A stretch of DNA of 64,000 nucleotides from the NCBI GenBank assembly GCA_934229625.1, contig CAKQDU010000008.1:1-64000 (forward strand), read 5' to 3'. Below the pieces are notes generated by a model. It was not told where the DNA came from. It saw nothing but the letters and a program-made list of their open reading frames with translations, and did no database searches. Of the stretch, positions 36,512 through 45,123 are shown one piece after another. Source of the stretch: an uncultured Alphaproteobacteria bacterium. Lineage in GTDB: Bacteria > Pseudomonadota > Alphaproteobacteria > RF32 > CAG-239. The translations under genes were made by a program, and so were the position numbers. How positions within the stretch are numbered: the stretch's first letter is position 1; each line of letters opens with the position of its first letter.

Positions 36512-37126
36512 ATGAAAAATCAACGTGGTCGCAGTATGATAGAAATGCTGGGTGTTTTGGCACTTATCGGCGTTCTCTCTGTTGGAGGCATCGCCGGATA
36601 TTCTAAAGCGATGGAAAAATATAAACTTAATAAAACCATTGAAGAATATAACTATGTTACACATGGTTTATTAGAGCATTTGCCTGAACTTCAAAAACTA
36701 AATTCCACTGACAGTCAATATATGATTACAGATTTTGTTTTAGCCGCAAATATAGTGCCTTCAACCTGGAAACGACACAATGGAACAGATTTATCAGATT
36801 CCTATGGCGGTGCAATAGCTATTTTTATAAGAAACAATCATCTGAGTTTAGAAATTTATCATCATTATCCTTATGATGACGCAGGTTCTTTATCTTCAAT
36901 TGAATTTTGTAAAACTTTGTTTAAGGATGTAGCGCAACCGCTATCATCAGCCATGTACGGCGTTGGTCTATATATGTTTGATTATGATGATAATATTATA
37001 TACGGAAATGCCCATTGTGATGGTGATAAAACCTGTTTGAATAATTTAACGATTTCTGAAATAAATAAAATATGCAACTCCTATAAAAAAGATGCAAATT
37101 ACAGTTCGGTTATTTTATATTTTTAA
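36512..37126 (+). CDS. Type IV prepilin-like protein, short-leader form
   Basis: A 204-residue prepilin with a classic short leader, MKNQRG, cut before RSMIE (Gly at 6, Glu5 of the mature form). A hydrophobic helix follows (LGVLALIGVLSVGGIAGYS), then KAMEKYKLNK and a variable domain with C-terminal paired Cys (CDGDKTC, ICNS). The start at 36512 is chosen because GGAGG lies 9 nt upstream, at the end of leader R2. This copy lacks the TC tract and palindromic leader, and so shows what a normal start of this family looks like. It is probably a pilus or pseudopilus subunit. Confidence 0.82.
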   Translation: MKNQRGRSMIEMLGVLALIGVLSVGGIAGYSKAMEKYKLNKTIEEYNYVTHGLLEHLPELQKLNSTDSQYMITDFVLAANIVPSTWKRHNGTDLSDSYGGAIAIFIRNNHLSLEIYHHYPYDDAGSLSSIEFCKTLFKDVAQPLSSAMYGVGLYMFDYDDNIIYGNAHCDGDKTCLNNLTISEINKICNSYKKDANYSSVILYF

Positions 37127-37169
37127 ATTTTGCCGTATAGACTGTTTTTATTTTACAATTATTCAGCGG

Positions 37170-37262
37170 TTAACTTATGGCGTGAGACTGTTATAAAATT
37201 AGAGTGTAAACAACATAATTTTAGAGGAAAGAAAGATGAAAAATAAGTTATTCAAATTCTAA
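37170..37262 (+). pseudogene. Truncated copy of the prepilin promoter-leader module
   Basis: The promoter (TTAACT, 16 nt, TATAAA), the UTR ending GAGGAAAGAAAG and the first codons ATGAAAAATAAG...TTCAAA match the module at 38179, but the TC tract, the palindromic leader and the prepilin body are gone. It is a remnant left by recombination. A terminator-like hairpin follows at 37337-37371. Confidence 0.7.
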
Positions 37263-37336
37263 ACATCTGATTATCATATGAAAAATGAACAAGCCTGTGC
37301 CTTAGTTTTGGATTGTTAGCTAAAATGCCTCAAAAA

Positions 37337-37373
37337 AAACGCTGTAAACTTTTTAGAGTTCCGCAGCGTTTTT
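37337..37373. terminator. Intrinsic terminator
   Basis: AACGCTG/CAGCGTT pair with T on both outer sides. It ends the minus-strand gene at 37385 and would also stop transcripts from the remnant promoter at 37170. Confidence 0.75.
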
Positions 37374-37384
37374 AATTTTACAAA

Positions 37385-37579
37385 CTATTTGTATTTTCCA
37401 AACATCAAGCAAATACATCCTAAAATGCAGAAGCCTAACAACATTAAAGCATCCGCATCTGAAATTTTTGCCATGATATTTTCATCAAATCCGCGATAAA
37501 TAAAAATAATCATGCATATAACGAAAAGCACAAACAAATCTATCGCACCAAAAATGGCAACAATATTTCTGAATTTCAT
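37385..37579 (-). CDS. Small two-helix membrane protein
   Basis: A 64-residue protein starting at MKFRNIV, with two hydrophobic segments (6-25 and 44-60). The longer reading to 37621 would overlap the upstream membrane gene. Family not recognised. It is probably co-transcribed with the gene at 37591. Confidence 0.45.
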   Translation of the reverse strand: MKFRNIVAIFGAIDLFVLFVICMIIFIYRGFDENIMAKISDADALMLLGFCILGCICLMFGKYK

Positions 37580-37590
37580 AGTTATATTCT

Positions 37591-38034
37591 TTACAAACCA
37601 AACACTGGAAATTTTTCCCACATATCAGACAAAACAGCAATCATATTGCTAAATACTTTTCCCCAATCAATTATACAAATCAAAAGCAGAGAAAAAATTC
37701 CGCATAAAATGCTTCCATAAAATGAAGCTGTTAACTCAGTTTTACATTGAGCAAGCCTGCGTTCTTTTTGTTCAAAATATTCTTCCCTATCCATCTCGTT
37801 TGAAAACTTCAAACTGCCGCTGCCTCCCGATTTTTCGTACCGATAATCTGCTTTATCCGAAAAATAAAAAAACAATGCAATCCTGAAGGAAATCAGCATA
37901 ATAACCAGCAGAATAGCACAGCTTGAGGCTTTTCCCTGAGCAAAGGGCGCAAGAATTACTGATAAAATCAATAAAATTGTTGCAAATAACTTAAAATAAT
38001 AACCACGCATAATTAAATGATTTAAATTAAACAT
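37591..38034 (-). CDS. Membrane protein with central charged loop
   Basis: A 147-residue protein with two N-terminal membrane helices, a charged cytoplasmic-type loop (YRYEKSGGSGSLKFSNEMDREEYFEQKERR) and one or two C-terminal helices. Family not recognised. No clear ribosome binding site at either candidate start, so the start is provisional. It sits between two prepilin units. Confidence 0.45.
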   Translation of the reverse strand: MFNLNHLIMRGYYFKLFATILLILSVILAPFAQGKASSCAILLVIMLISFRIALFFYFSDKADYRYEKSGGSGSLKFSNEMDREEYFEQKERRLAQCKTELTASFYGSILCGIFSLLLICIIDWGKVFSNMIAVLSDMWEKFPVFGL

Positions 38035-38178
38035 AATAATAAAATTTGGATTTATTTTGGCTCATACGCCATTTTTTGTCAACATTTAAATATAAAAAAA
38101 GTCTGAAATTTTGTTAGTGAATAAGACAGTCGTTTTTTTTACACACTTTCGACAATAATAAAGCTTTGATTTTTGCGG

Positions 38179-38208
38179 TTGACTTATGAAAAAAGGCTGT
38201 TATAGAAT
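38179..38208 (+). promoter_or_regulatory. Prepilin-module promoter (copy B)
   Basis: TTGACT and, 16 nt on, TATAGA (or TAGAAT at 18 nt). The same boxes with the same spacing lie at 45229 and 46145, and a variant at 37170. GAGGAAAG follows as the ribosome binding site before the leader ATG at 38245. Confidence 0.7.
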
Positions 38209-38244
38209 TGGAGTGTAAACAACATAATTTTAGAGGAAAGAAAG

Positions 38245-38301
38245 ATGAAAAATAAGCTATTCAAAGGTCTCTCTCTCTCTCTGCAAATCCTAAACATCTG
38301 A
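38245..38301 (+). CDS. Out-of-frame prepilin leader peptide (copy B)
   Basis: Starting from the well-placed ATG, the 15-nt TC tract (38268-38282) makes the leader end after 18 residues, MKNKLFKGLSLSLQILNI. The reading frame that continues into the prepilin is open all the way from the tract, so loss of one TC unit would restore a full-length protein as in copy A. Confidence 0.6.
   Translation: MKNKLFKGLSLSLQILNI
38268..38282 (+). repeat. TC dinucleotide tract, 15 nt (copy B)
   Basis: Seven TC units plus T after GG. It is one unit longer than at 31-43. Confidence 0.85.
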
Positions 38302-38403
38302 TTAAAGGCATATTTTTTGCCACTCAGCGTGTTTTTGCAGAGTTCAGCGCAAAAAATCACACATTCGAAAATAACACATTCAGTAGCTACTCTATAAAGG
38401 GTT

Positions 38404-38440
38404 CTGGATTGCTTCGTCGTTGCACTCCTCGCAATGACAT
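38404..38440. repeat. Palindromic element in prepilin leader (copy B)
   Basis: CTGGATTGCTTCGTCG...CTCGCAATGAC with ATTGC/GCAAT ends. A longer variant than in copy A. Confidence 0.5.
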
Positions 38441-39059
38441 TTGCAGCGTGGGACGTTCCATGATAGAAATGCTCGGCGTATTGGCGATTGTCGGAGTGTT
38501 ATCAGTCGGTGGCATCGCCGGTTACTCCAAAGCTATGGAAAAGTGGAAGGTTAATCAACTGATTAGTGAATATACCCATTTTATGTTTGGAGCCGTTGAG
38601 CATTTGGATGATATTAAAAAAGTCCCCAACGGCAGCGGCTATGCCGATATAATGCAGTCTCTAAATATTATTCCAACCTCTTGGAAATATGATAACGCCA
38701 GCAATGTCCATGACCGGCTTAATAACCGAATACAGCTATGGCGGGGAGGTTCAGATTTAGTTTTTGAAATTTATCTGCTGGAAGAATATGAGGAGAAAGA
38801 TTCTTATTCTTTAGCTGAACCGCGAGTTCAGCTCTGCCGTGAATTGTTTCTAAACTTTGTACAGCCGCTTTCCGAATTTGTGGATTATTCCTATGTATGG
38901 CGTGGAAATGCGCAAACTCTTAATCCGTTATGGTATGGAAATAATTATTGCGGTGCTGATAAAAAATGCCTAAAAAACGTAACTCTGGCAGAAATAAACG
39001 CAGCTTGCCATACCTGCGGAGACAGCTACGGAACTTGTTCTATTGTTATAACTTATTGA
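38409..39059 (+). CDS. Type IV prepilin-like protein, leader out of frame (copy B)
   Basis: A 216-residue open frame from a TTG; upstream of that the frame stays open back to the TC tract. GRSMIE is at about residues 17-22, followed by the hydrophobic helix and AGYSKAMEKWK, a variable domain, and C-terminal cysteines (CGADKKC, CHTCG, CSIV). No ribosome binding site precedes the TTG. Translation of a full protein most likely needs a one-unit change in the TC tract, or internal initiation. The palindromic leader segment encodes GLLRRCTPRND. It diverges from the other copies after the conserved helix. Confidence 0.7.
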   Translation: MLRRCTPRNDICSVGRSMIEMLGVLAIVGVLSVGGIAGYSKAMEKWKVNQLISEYTHFMFGAVEHLDDIKKVPNGSGYADIMQSLNIIPTSWKYDNASNVHDRLNNRIQLWRGGSDLVFEIYLLEEYEEKDSYSLAEPRVQLCRELFLNFVQPLSEFVDYSYVWRGNAQTLNPLWYGNNYCGADKKCLKNVTLAEINAACHTCGDSYGTCSIVITY

Positions 39060-39070
39060 TTATAAATTAA

Positions 39071-39107
39071 AAGCAGATATCCCGCATAGAACGATGAGGA
39101 ATATCTG
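39071..39107. terminator. Intrinsic terminator between convergent genes
   Basis: AGCAGATAT/ATATCTGCT pair across a 19-nt loop, with T-rich sequence on both sides. It separates the prepilin from macB. Confidence 0.65.
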
Positions 39108-39114
39108 CTATATT

Positions 39115-40344
39115 TTATTCATAGCGCAAAGCGTTTATCGGATTCAAAAGCGAGGCTTTATAGGCTGGGAAAAAGCCAAACAGCAAGCCGACAATGCCCG
39201 AAAAACTAAATGGCAAAATCACATAGAATGTGGATAATTCAGCAGAAATAGAAGTCAGTTTCGGCAGCAGATAAACACCGGCGATACCGAATATAACCCC
39301 GATTAAGCCTCCGAGCAGCGATAAAATCAACGCTTCCATCAAAAATTGCAGACGGATATCCCAGCGTTTGGCGCCAATAGCCATACGAATACCTATTTCA
39401 CGAGTGCGTTCGGTAACCGAAACCAGCATTATGTTCATAATACCGATACCGCCGACCAATAATGATATTGAAGCGATTGAGCCGAGTAAAATCGTCATAA
39501 TTTTAGTGGAATTTTGCATCATTTCCATAAATTGAGTCAGGTTCATAATGGTAAAATCATCGTCTTTATTTAATCCCAAACGGTGGCGTTGACGCAACAG
39601 GGTAGTAATTTCATCTTGCGATGTGTAAGTGCTTTCTGCGTCATAAGCCTGTAACATAAGCATATTAACCATATCGGGAAATTCTGTTCCGGAAACTTTT
39701 TTCTGCACGGTGCTGAGCGGCAAATAAACCATATCGTCTTGGTCTTGTCCTGGTCCGCTTTGTCCGCGTGTAGTTAAAGCGCCGATAACCGTAAAAGGCA
39801 GACCTTTAATGCGAATTGTTTTGCCTAAAGGGTCAATATCGCCAAACAGCTCTTTTACCACGGTCTGTCCCAAAATAGCTACTTTGTTTGCGTTTTTAAT
39901 ATCGGCGTCCGAAAAATCACGCCCATAAGCCAACTCCCATTCTTTTATTTCAAAATAGCGGTTGTCGGTTCCCACAATATTGGTCGCCCAGTTGGTGTTG
40001 CCATAAACGATTTGTCCGCTGTCATTAACAACAGGCACGGCCAAACGGATAGTGGCTATTTTGTTTTGAATGGCGTTGGCGTCGCCGTTTTTGAGCGTCG
40101 GCTGCGAGCCGTGTCCCATACGCGATCCGCCGGAAGTTGAGGAGCCGGAACGAATCATAATCAGATTTGTCCCCATACTGCGCATTTCTTTTTGGATTGA
40201 GAGCTGCGCGCCATTGCCGATAGCAAGCATCACAATAACCGCCGCCACACCTATAATTATACCCAAGCTAGTCAAAACCGAACGCATTTTATTAGCGTGA
40301 ATGGCGCGGATGGCAATTTTAAAAATAGTTTTCAATTCAATCAT
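39115..40344 (-). CDS. MacB-type ABC transporter permease
   Basis: A 409-residue permease of the MacB/FtsX type. An N-terminal membrane helix (SVLTSLGIIIGVAAVIVMLAIG) is followed by a large periplasmic MacB-PCD domain, then three C-terminal helices (ASISLLVGGIGIMNIMLVSVTERTREIGIRMA signature). It would drive outward passage of a macrolide, peptide or lipoprotein by mechanotransmission. In this genome the ATPase is a separate gene (40341), overlapping by 4 nt, as in many MacAB-type systems. No TolC gene is visible nearby. Confidence 0.9.
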   Translation of the reverse strand: MIELKTIFKIAIRAIHANKMRSVLTSLGIIIGVAAVIVMLAIGNGAQLSIQKEMRSMGTNLIMIRSGSSTSGGSRMGHGSQPTLKNGDANAIQNKIATIRLAVPVVNDSGQIVYGNTNWATNIVGTDNRYFEIKEWELAYGRDFSDADIKNANKVAILGQTVVKELFGDIDPLGKTIRIKGLPFTVIGALTTRGQSGPGQDQDDMVYLPLSTVQKKVSGTEFPDMVNMLMLQAYDAESTYTSQDEITTLLRQRHRLGLNKDDDFTIMNLTQFMEMMQNSTKIMTILLGSIASISLLVGGIGIMNIMLVSVTERTREIGIRMAIGAKRWDIRLQFLMEALILSLLGGLIGVIFGIAGVYLLPKLTSISAELSTFYVILPFSFSGIVGLLFGFFPAYKASLLNPINALRYE

Positions 40345-41045
40345 TTCTGAACTCTTTTCGTATTTATTATGTCCGAATGAATTTCTCCGTCCACGATTTT
40401 GATTATGCGATTGGCATACAGAGCAATATCTTCTTCGTGGGTAACCAAAATGATGGTGCGGCGCAGTTCTTTATTTAGTTTTGTAAATAAATCCATAATT
40501 TCTACGCTCATTTTTGTATCCAGATTTCCGGTCGGCTCATCGGCAAAAATAATCGGAGCTTCGTTTACAATGGCGCGGGCGATGGCCACACGTTGCTGCT
40601 GACCGCCGGAAAGTTGGTTCGGCTGGTGGTGCATACGCTCGTGCAAACCCACGCTGTTCAAGGCTTTTTCGGCTCTTTCTTTTCGTTCTTCATCGGCAAC
40701 ACCGGCGTAAACCATCGGCAATTCAACATTTTCTATGGCCGAAGTCCGAGAAAGCAGATTAAACCCCTGAAAAACAAAGCCGATTTTGCGGTTGCGGATT
40801 TCTGCAAGCTGGTCGCCGCTCAGATGTTCAATATTTTCTCCGTCCAGAATATATTCACCGGAAGTCGGTGTGTCCAAACAGCCGAGAATATTCATCAATG
40901 TAGATTTTCCCGAACCGGAAGGCCCCATAATAGCCACAAACTCTCCAGCCGCAATTTCCAAATTTATACCTTTGAGAATCTCCAAATCAAAGCCGTCCAA
41001 AGGATAACTTTTATGAATGTTTTTGAGTTGAATTAAAGGTTTCAT
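40341..41045 (-). CDS. MacB-type ABC transporter ATPase
   Basis: A 234-residue ATPase of the LolD/MacB class. Walker A GPSGSGKST, Q-loop GFVFQGFNL, signature LSGGQQQRVAIARA, Walker B IIFADEPTGNLD and H-loop LVTHEED are all intact. It pairs with the permease gene directly downstream (ATGA overlap) and follows the adaptor gene with a 1-nt overlap, giving an adaptor-ATPase-permease operon. Confidence 0.93.
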   Translation of the reverse strand: MKPLIQLKNIHKSYPLDGFDLEILKGINLEIAAGEFVAIMGPSGSGKSTLMNILGCLDTPTSGEYILDGENIEHLSGDQLAEIRNRKIGFVFQGFNLLSRTSAIENVELPMVYAGVADEERKERAEKALNSVGLHERMHHQPNQLSGGQQQRVAIARAIVNEAPIIFADEPTGNLDTKMSVEIMDLFTKLNKELRRTIILVTHEEDIALYANRIIKIVDGEIHSDIINTKRVQK

Positions 41046-42199
41046 CAGCGAGGCATCCTAAACTTCATTTTTTGAGTATCAGCGGCAGAAAGTTCTTTAG
41101 AAACAATAACTTCATCGCCAATTTTTAATGCACTTTCTAAAATTTGAGTATTATCATCATCGCTGACGCCGATTTTTACGGTTACGCGTTCTGGATGCCC
41201 GTTTTTGATAATCCATACGCCGCGGTCTTTATAGCGTTTTGCCTTGTCGCTATCGTCGATATAAAAACGCAAAGCTTGGTTTGGCACCAGCATAACGCCT
41301 TTTTCTTCAGCCGTGATAATTTCTACATTGGCGGTCATCCCCGGTTTTAGTTTCATATCGGAGTTGTCAATGCCGATTACAACCGTGTAGGTTACAACAT
41401 TTGAAGTGGTGGTAGCCTCGTTGCGGACTTGGGTAACCGTGCCATAAAAATAGTCATCGGCATAGCTATCGACCGTAAAGCGCACTTTTTGCCCTTCTTT
41501 TACTTTAGCGATATCAGCTTCCACAACCGAGGCTTCAATTTGCATTTTAGTCAAATCTTCGGCTACCGAAAAAATTTCCGGCGTTTCAAAGCTTGCGGCC
41601 ACAGTTTGCCCAACTTCAACCGATTTAGAAATAACAATGCCGTCAACCGGCGCTTTGATTTCGGTATATGAAAGTTCGGTTTGCGCAGAATTTAGCGAGG
41701 CTTGAGCCTGTTTGACCTGAGCCTGTTCCAGAGCCAGCTGAGCAACAGAATTATCATAGTCGCGCTCGGCGGCTTCCAAATCTTTTTCAGTAGAATATTT
41801 GGCGGCGTTTAGTTTAGAAATACGGTTTAAGGCTTTTTTATAGTATTTTATGTTGTTTTCTTCTACAGCCACTTGCGCTTTGGCAATTTCCAACGCCGCC
41901 TCTCTTTGCTGCACGGTGGCTTTGGCGTTTTCTTGGTCGATAAGCGCCAGAAGCTGACCTTTTTTAACCACCGAGTTATAGTCAACATAAATCTCCGCAA
42001 TACGTCCCGAAGCCTGAGAGCCGACAGAAACGGTAGAAAGCGGATTGATGGTGCCGGAAGCGGTGATGCTTTCCATTATATCGCCGTTTTCTATTTTTTG
42101 TGTTTTATAAACAGTACCGCCGGCGCTGCGGTTAAGCATTTTGTAGCCAATGCCCAAAATGGCAAGCAAAGCAATTCCGTAAATCAAATATTTTCTCAT
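41045..42199 (-). CDS. Periplasmic adaptor (MacA/HlyD family)
   Basis: A 384-residue membrane-fusion protein. One N-terminal membrane helix is followed by a biotinyl-lipoyl-like half motif (GSQASGRIAEIYVDYNSVVKKGQLLA), a long alpha hairpin (about 85-165, KAQVAVEENNIKYYKKALNR...), the second half (ELSYTEIKAPVDGIVI) and beta-barrel domains. It links the inner-membrane pump to an outer-membrane channel. It leads the three-gene macAB-like operon. AAAGAAAGG gives the binding site. Confidence 0.92.
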   Translation of the reverse strand: MRKYLIYGIALLAILGIGYKMLNRSAGGTVYKTQKIENGDIMESITASGTINPLSTVSVGSQASGRIAEIYVDYNSVVKKGQLLALIDQENAKATVQQREAALEIAKAQVAVEENNIKYYKKALNRISKLNAAKYSTEKDLEAAERDYDNSVAQLALEQAQVKQAQASLNSAQTELSYTEIKAPVDGIVISKSVEVGQTVAASFETPEIFSVAEDLTKMQIEASVVEADIAKVKEGQKVRFTVDSYADDYFYGTVTQVRNEATTTSNVVTYTVVIGIDNSDMKLKPGMTANVEIITAEEKGVMLVPNQALRFYIDDSDKAKRYKDRGVWIIKNGHPERVTVKIGVSDDDNTQILESALKIGDEVIVSKELSAADTQKMKFRMPR

Positions 42200-42448
42200 T
42201 TTCAGACCTTTCTTTATAAAGATGTTTCATATATAAAAATATTTTGTAAAAAAATCTATAAATTTATAACGATAAAATGAAAAAAATGTTCACAAAATAG
42301 TATGGAAAAAGTATTGATATGCTAATGAGTTAGAGAGTTATTCACAATTAAAACTTCAAGTATGAAAAAATACTTTATTTTTTTGAATTTTCTGCTATAT
42401 ATAAATCGCTGAATTTATAACTATGTGATTTTTTTGAGGAATAATTTT
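42200..42448. promoter_or_regulatory. Divergent promoter region
   Basis: About 225 nt of AT-rich sequence between the divergent adaptor and M23 genes. No convincing structured RNA or ORF is seen. Promoters for both genes must lie here, but I cannot fix their boxes. Confidence 0.4.
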
Positions 42449-43708
42449 TTGAAAAAGCTTTTGAAAAAAAATAAATTCAAATTTAAAAAACAAAAGGTTC
42501 TATATACCGAAAAAAAACCTTTTCTTGCTGACAAAGAAATTATTTTCCGCAGCAACGGCCGCGCTAAGGTTTTTAATATTTCTCATCGTTTGCAAGTGTT
42601 TATGCTGATGCTCTTTGCGGCTGTTTTCGCTTGGTCGGGTTATAATTACTATTTTTATCATATTTCAGCCTCCATTATTCATCATAAAGAAAAAGAATTA
42701 GGCAAAACCAGAGACGCCTATATGGATTTGATTTCTGATGTGACTGCGCTGCAGAATAATTTAAAAAATGTTGTTTCTTCTGTTGATGAAGCCGGAAACG
42801 GTTTGCAAGAAATTAAAAACTATAAAGAAAAAGCTCTGGTGGTAGAAGATAAAATTAAACAAATAGCCGATTCAGAAAGCTGGATAGACGCTGATAAAAT
42901 AGAAGAAAAAGTCACTAAAAAAGAAGCATTGCTGCAAAAAGATATTGTCCAGACAGAAAACAATCAATTAAAGCAAAAAATTGAAGAACTCGGCGGAAAA
43001 ATAACCAATCTTCAAGAAACCGTAAAAGGTTTGGAAACGGCGGAAATTGCTATTTTAGATAAAATTCATAAACTTTCCGGACGTGAAATAGAGCAAATAA
43101 AAACTTCGCTTACACAAATAAATAAATCTCTAAAAGATAAAAACCGCTATTATAATCCGCTTGCCAATATAAAAGAAGGTAAAGGCGGTGCCTATGAACC
43201 TGCACAAGGCATGAAAATAGAAAACCGCAAGCTTTTAGAGAAAATGTCAATAACTTTTAAGCAAATTGACACATTGGAAAATTATAAACAAGCAATGAAA
43301 AGCGTACCTCTTGGCAAACCCGTCTATCGCTATCAGCTAAGTTCGGCTTATGGCACTCGCCAAGACCCTTTTAAAGCCTATTTGGCTAATCACAAAGGGT
43401 TGGATATGCGCGCCGCAGCCGGCAGCCGAATTTCTACTCCTGCGGCAGGACGCGTGACTTTGGCCGGTTATCAAAAAAACGGATATGGCAATTTGGTGGT
43501 TGTTGACCACGGAAATGGTTTTGTTACAAAATATGCTCACATGCGCAAAATTTATGTTAAAACCGGTGATACAGTGGCTTATAATCAGGCTCTGGGAGAG
43601 GTTGGACGCACCGGCCGCGCCACCGGTAACCATTTACACTATGAAGTGCTGTTTCGCGGGGCAAATGTTAATCCGGCGGCTTTTATTACTTTAAGCAGCC
43701 TGAATTAA
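42449..43708 (+). CDS. M23-family peptidoglycan endopeptidase with coiled coil
   Basis: A 419-residue inner-membrane-anchored protein: basic N-terminus (MKKLLKKNKFKFKKQ), a membrane helix at about 47-65, a long coiled coil (about 75-250) and a C-terminal M23 domain with HKGLDMRAAAGS and HGNGFVTKYAHM...GNHLHYE; the metal-binding His and Asp (H-D-H-H pattern) are present. It is of the type that trims peptidoglycan for cell shape. The TTG start at 42449 is chosen because GAGGA lies 8 nt upstream; the GTG at 42425 has none. Co-transcribed with bactofilin (10 nt on). Confidence 0.88.
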   Translation: MKKLLKKNKFKFKKQKVLYTEKKPFLADKEIIFRSNGRAKVFNISHRLQVFMLMLFAAVFAWSGYNYYFYHISASIIHHKEKELGKTRDAYMDLISDVTALQNNLKNVVSSVDEAGNGLQEIKNYKEKALVVEDKIKQIADSESWIDADKIEEKVTKKEALLQKDIVQTENNQLKQKIEELGGKITNLQETVKGLETAEIAILDKIHKLSGREIEQIKTSLTQINKSLKDKNRYYNPLANIKEGKGGAYEPAQGMKIENRKLLEKMSITFKQIDTLENYKQAMKSVPLGKPVYRYQLSSAYGTRQDPFKAYLANHKGLDMRAAAGSRISTPAAGRVTLAGYQKNGYGNLVVVDHGNGFVTKYAHMRKIYVKTGDTVAYNQALGEVGRTGRATGNHLHYEVLFRGANVNPAAFITLSSLN

Positions 43709-43718
43709 GGAGATAAAA

Positions 43719-44213
43719 ATGAGAAGTTTAAAACGTTTAATTTATTTAAAAATCGCACGCATGAGCCGCGGCTCTAATACTCCTGTGCCAAGCATTATAA
43801 GCTGCGACACCAAAATAAAAGGAGACATCTGGGGCGGCGATACAATTCATATTGACGGCAAACTCGAAGGTAATATTATGTGCAATGAAGTAATAATCGG
43901 CACACGAGGCTATATTGTCGGCGATATTAAAGCCAAGTCTTTGAGCGTTTACGGCACAATCAACGGCATAATAGATACCGATGAGCTGTTTGTGGCAAAC
44001 AATGCCCGCTTAATCGGTAATGCCTATTACAATAAAATAGCTCTTGAACCGGGAGCGTATATTGAGGGCAATTGCCTGCCGCGCAACAGACGCCCTGAAG
44101 CTCAGCCAAAACCGGCGGCTCTGGTCCAGAACAAACCGGCAGAAACAATAAAAGCAGAAGCAAAACAGACCGAAGCTAAGTCAGCTGAATCTTCATTAAA
44201 AGCTGTAAGATAA
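43719..44213 (+). CDS. Bactofilin
   Basis: A 164-residue polymer-forming cytoskeletal protein. The beta-helix core runs from about residue 26 (IISCDTKIKGDIWGGDTIHIDG) through short repeating strands (GNI, VGDIKAKSLSVYG, IGNAYYN) to about residue 120, followed by a Pro/Lys/Glu-rich tail. Bactofilins guide peptidoglycan enzymes, and an adjacent M23 endopeptidase, as here, is the classic partner. It overlaps the smpB start by 1 nt. Confidence 0.9.
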   Translation: MRSLKRLIYLKIARMSRGSNTPVPSIISCDTKIKGDIWGGDTIHIDGKLEGNIMCNEVIIGTRGYIVGDIKAKSLSVYGTINGIIDTDELFVANNARLIGNAYYNKIALEPGAYIEGNCLPRNRRPEAQPKPAALVQNKPAETIKAEAKQTEAKSAESSLKAVR

Positions 44214-44692
44214 TGACTGGAAAAAACAAAAAATCAGACTTTATTTCTACTGGTCAGGTGGCTCAGAATCGCCGTGCGCATTTTGATTATATAATTGACG
44301 AAGTTTTTCAGGCCGGTTTGGTTTTAACCGGTACAGAAGTTAAATCTCTGCGCTTGGGACATGCCAACATCAACGACGCTTACGGCATTGTTGAACAAGG
44401 TGAAATTTATATATCTAATATGTTCATTGCCGAATATGCCAACAAAGGCTATGAAAGCCATGTTGAGCGCCGCAACCGCAAACTATTGTTACAGCATAAA
44501 GAAATCATTAAAATACAAAACGCTCTGTCGCGTAAAGGCGCCACTTTGATTGCCATGAAACTATATTTTGATAATCACGGCAGAGCCAAGCTTGAAATAG
44601 GTTTGGGACGCGGTAAAAAACTTTATGATAAGCGAGAGACGGCAAAAGAGCGCGATTGGAATCGTGAAAAATCTCGTTTGCTGTCGCATTAA
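44213..44692 (+). CDS. smpB: SsrA-binding protein SmpB
   Basis: A 159-residue tmRNA partner used in trans-translation. The OB fold shows VAQNRRAHFDYIIDEVFQAGLVLTGTEVKSLR, followed by NINDAYGIVEQGEIYI and the basic C-terminal tail (KLYDKRETAKERDWNREKSRLL) that reaches the decoding site. Length and motifs are normal. It overlaps the end of the bactofilin gene. No tmRNA gene is recognised in this window. Confidence 0.96.
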   Translation: MTGKNKKSDFISTGQVAQNRRAHFDYIIDEVFQAGLVLTGTEVKSLRLGHANINDAYGIVEQGEIYISNMFIAEYANKGYESHVERRNRKLLLQHKEIIKIQNALSRKGATLIAMKLYFDNHGRAKLEIGLGRGKKLYDKRETAKERDWNREKSRLLSH

Positions 44693-44725
44693 AAATAGTT
44701 TTATAAAATTTCTAACTTCCAAACT

Positions 44726-44760
44726 AAAAGCCGGATGTACAAACATCAGGCTTTTAGTTT
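44726..44760. terminator. Bidirectional intrinsic terminator
   Basis: CTAAAAGCC and GGCTTTTAG pair with inner GATGT/ACATC, T-rich on both sides. It lies between the convergent smpB and 44763 genes. Confidence 0.8.
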
Positions 44761-44762
44761 GT

Positions 44763-45026
44763 TTAAATTCCTAAACCGGCTAAAAATCGGCCGTATTCTT
44801 TTTCTGCAGCTGTCGGCTCGCGGTAAAATTCTTTTTGAGCTTTGCCGGCTTTGGTTATTTTCCAAAGTTTTTCCGTATTGTCAGCGTCGGGGTATTCCTT
44901 AATAAATCTCAAGGCAATTAGATGATGGTACGTTTCAAATCCGATATTTTTAATCAGATTTTCAGCGCTGCCTTGTTTAGCCTCTCCGATAAATTTAAAA
45001 GCATTTATAATATCTTTCATAAGCAT
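44763..45026 (-). CDS. Small protein with winged-helix-like pattern
   Basis: An 87-residue protein (MLMKDIINAFKFIGEAKQ...). Short helices and a WKITKAGKAQKEFY strand-turn stretch look like a small winged-helix domain. The ATG three codons in is an equal start candidate. Family not recognised. It lies just upstream of the prepilin fragments. Confidence 0.45.
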   Translation of the reverse strand: MLMKDIINAFKFIGEAKQGSAENLIKNIGFETYHHLIALRFIKEYPDADNTEKLWKITKAGKAQKEFYREPTAAEKEYGRFLAGLGI

Positions 45027-45123
45027 AAAAATTAGTTTGACATAAAAATAACTATTTGAATAAGCAATAAAATATTAACTCATAAAAGTCAATATGTATA
45101 TTTTAATAAAGTGTATTACATGT

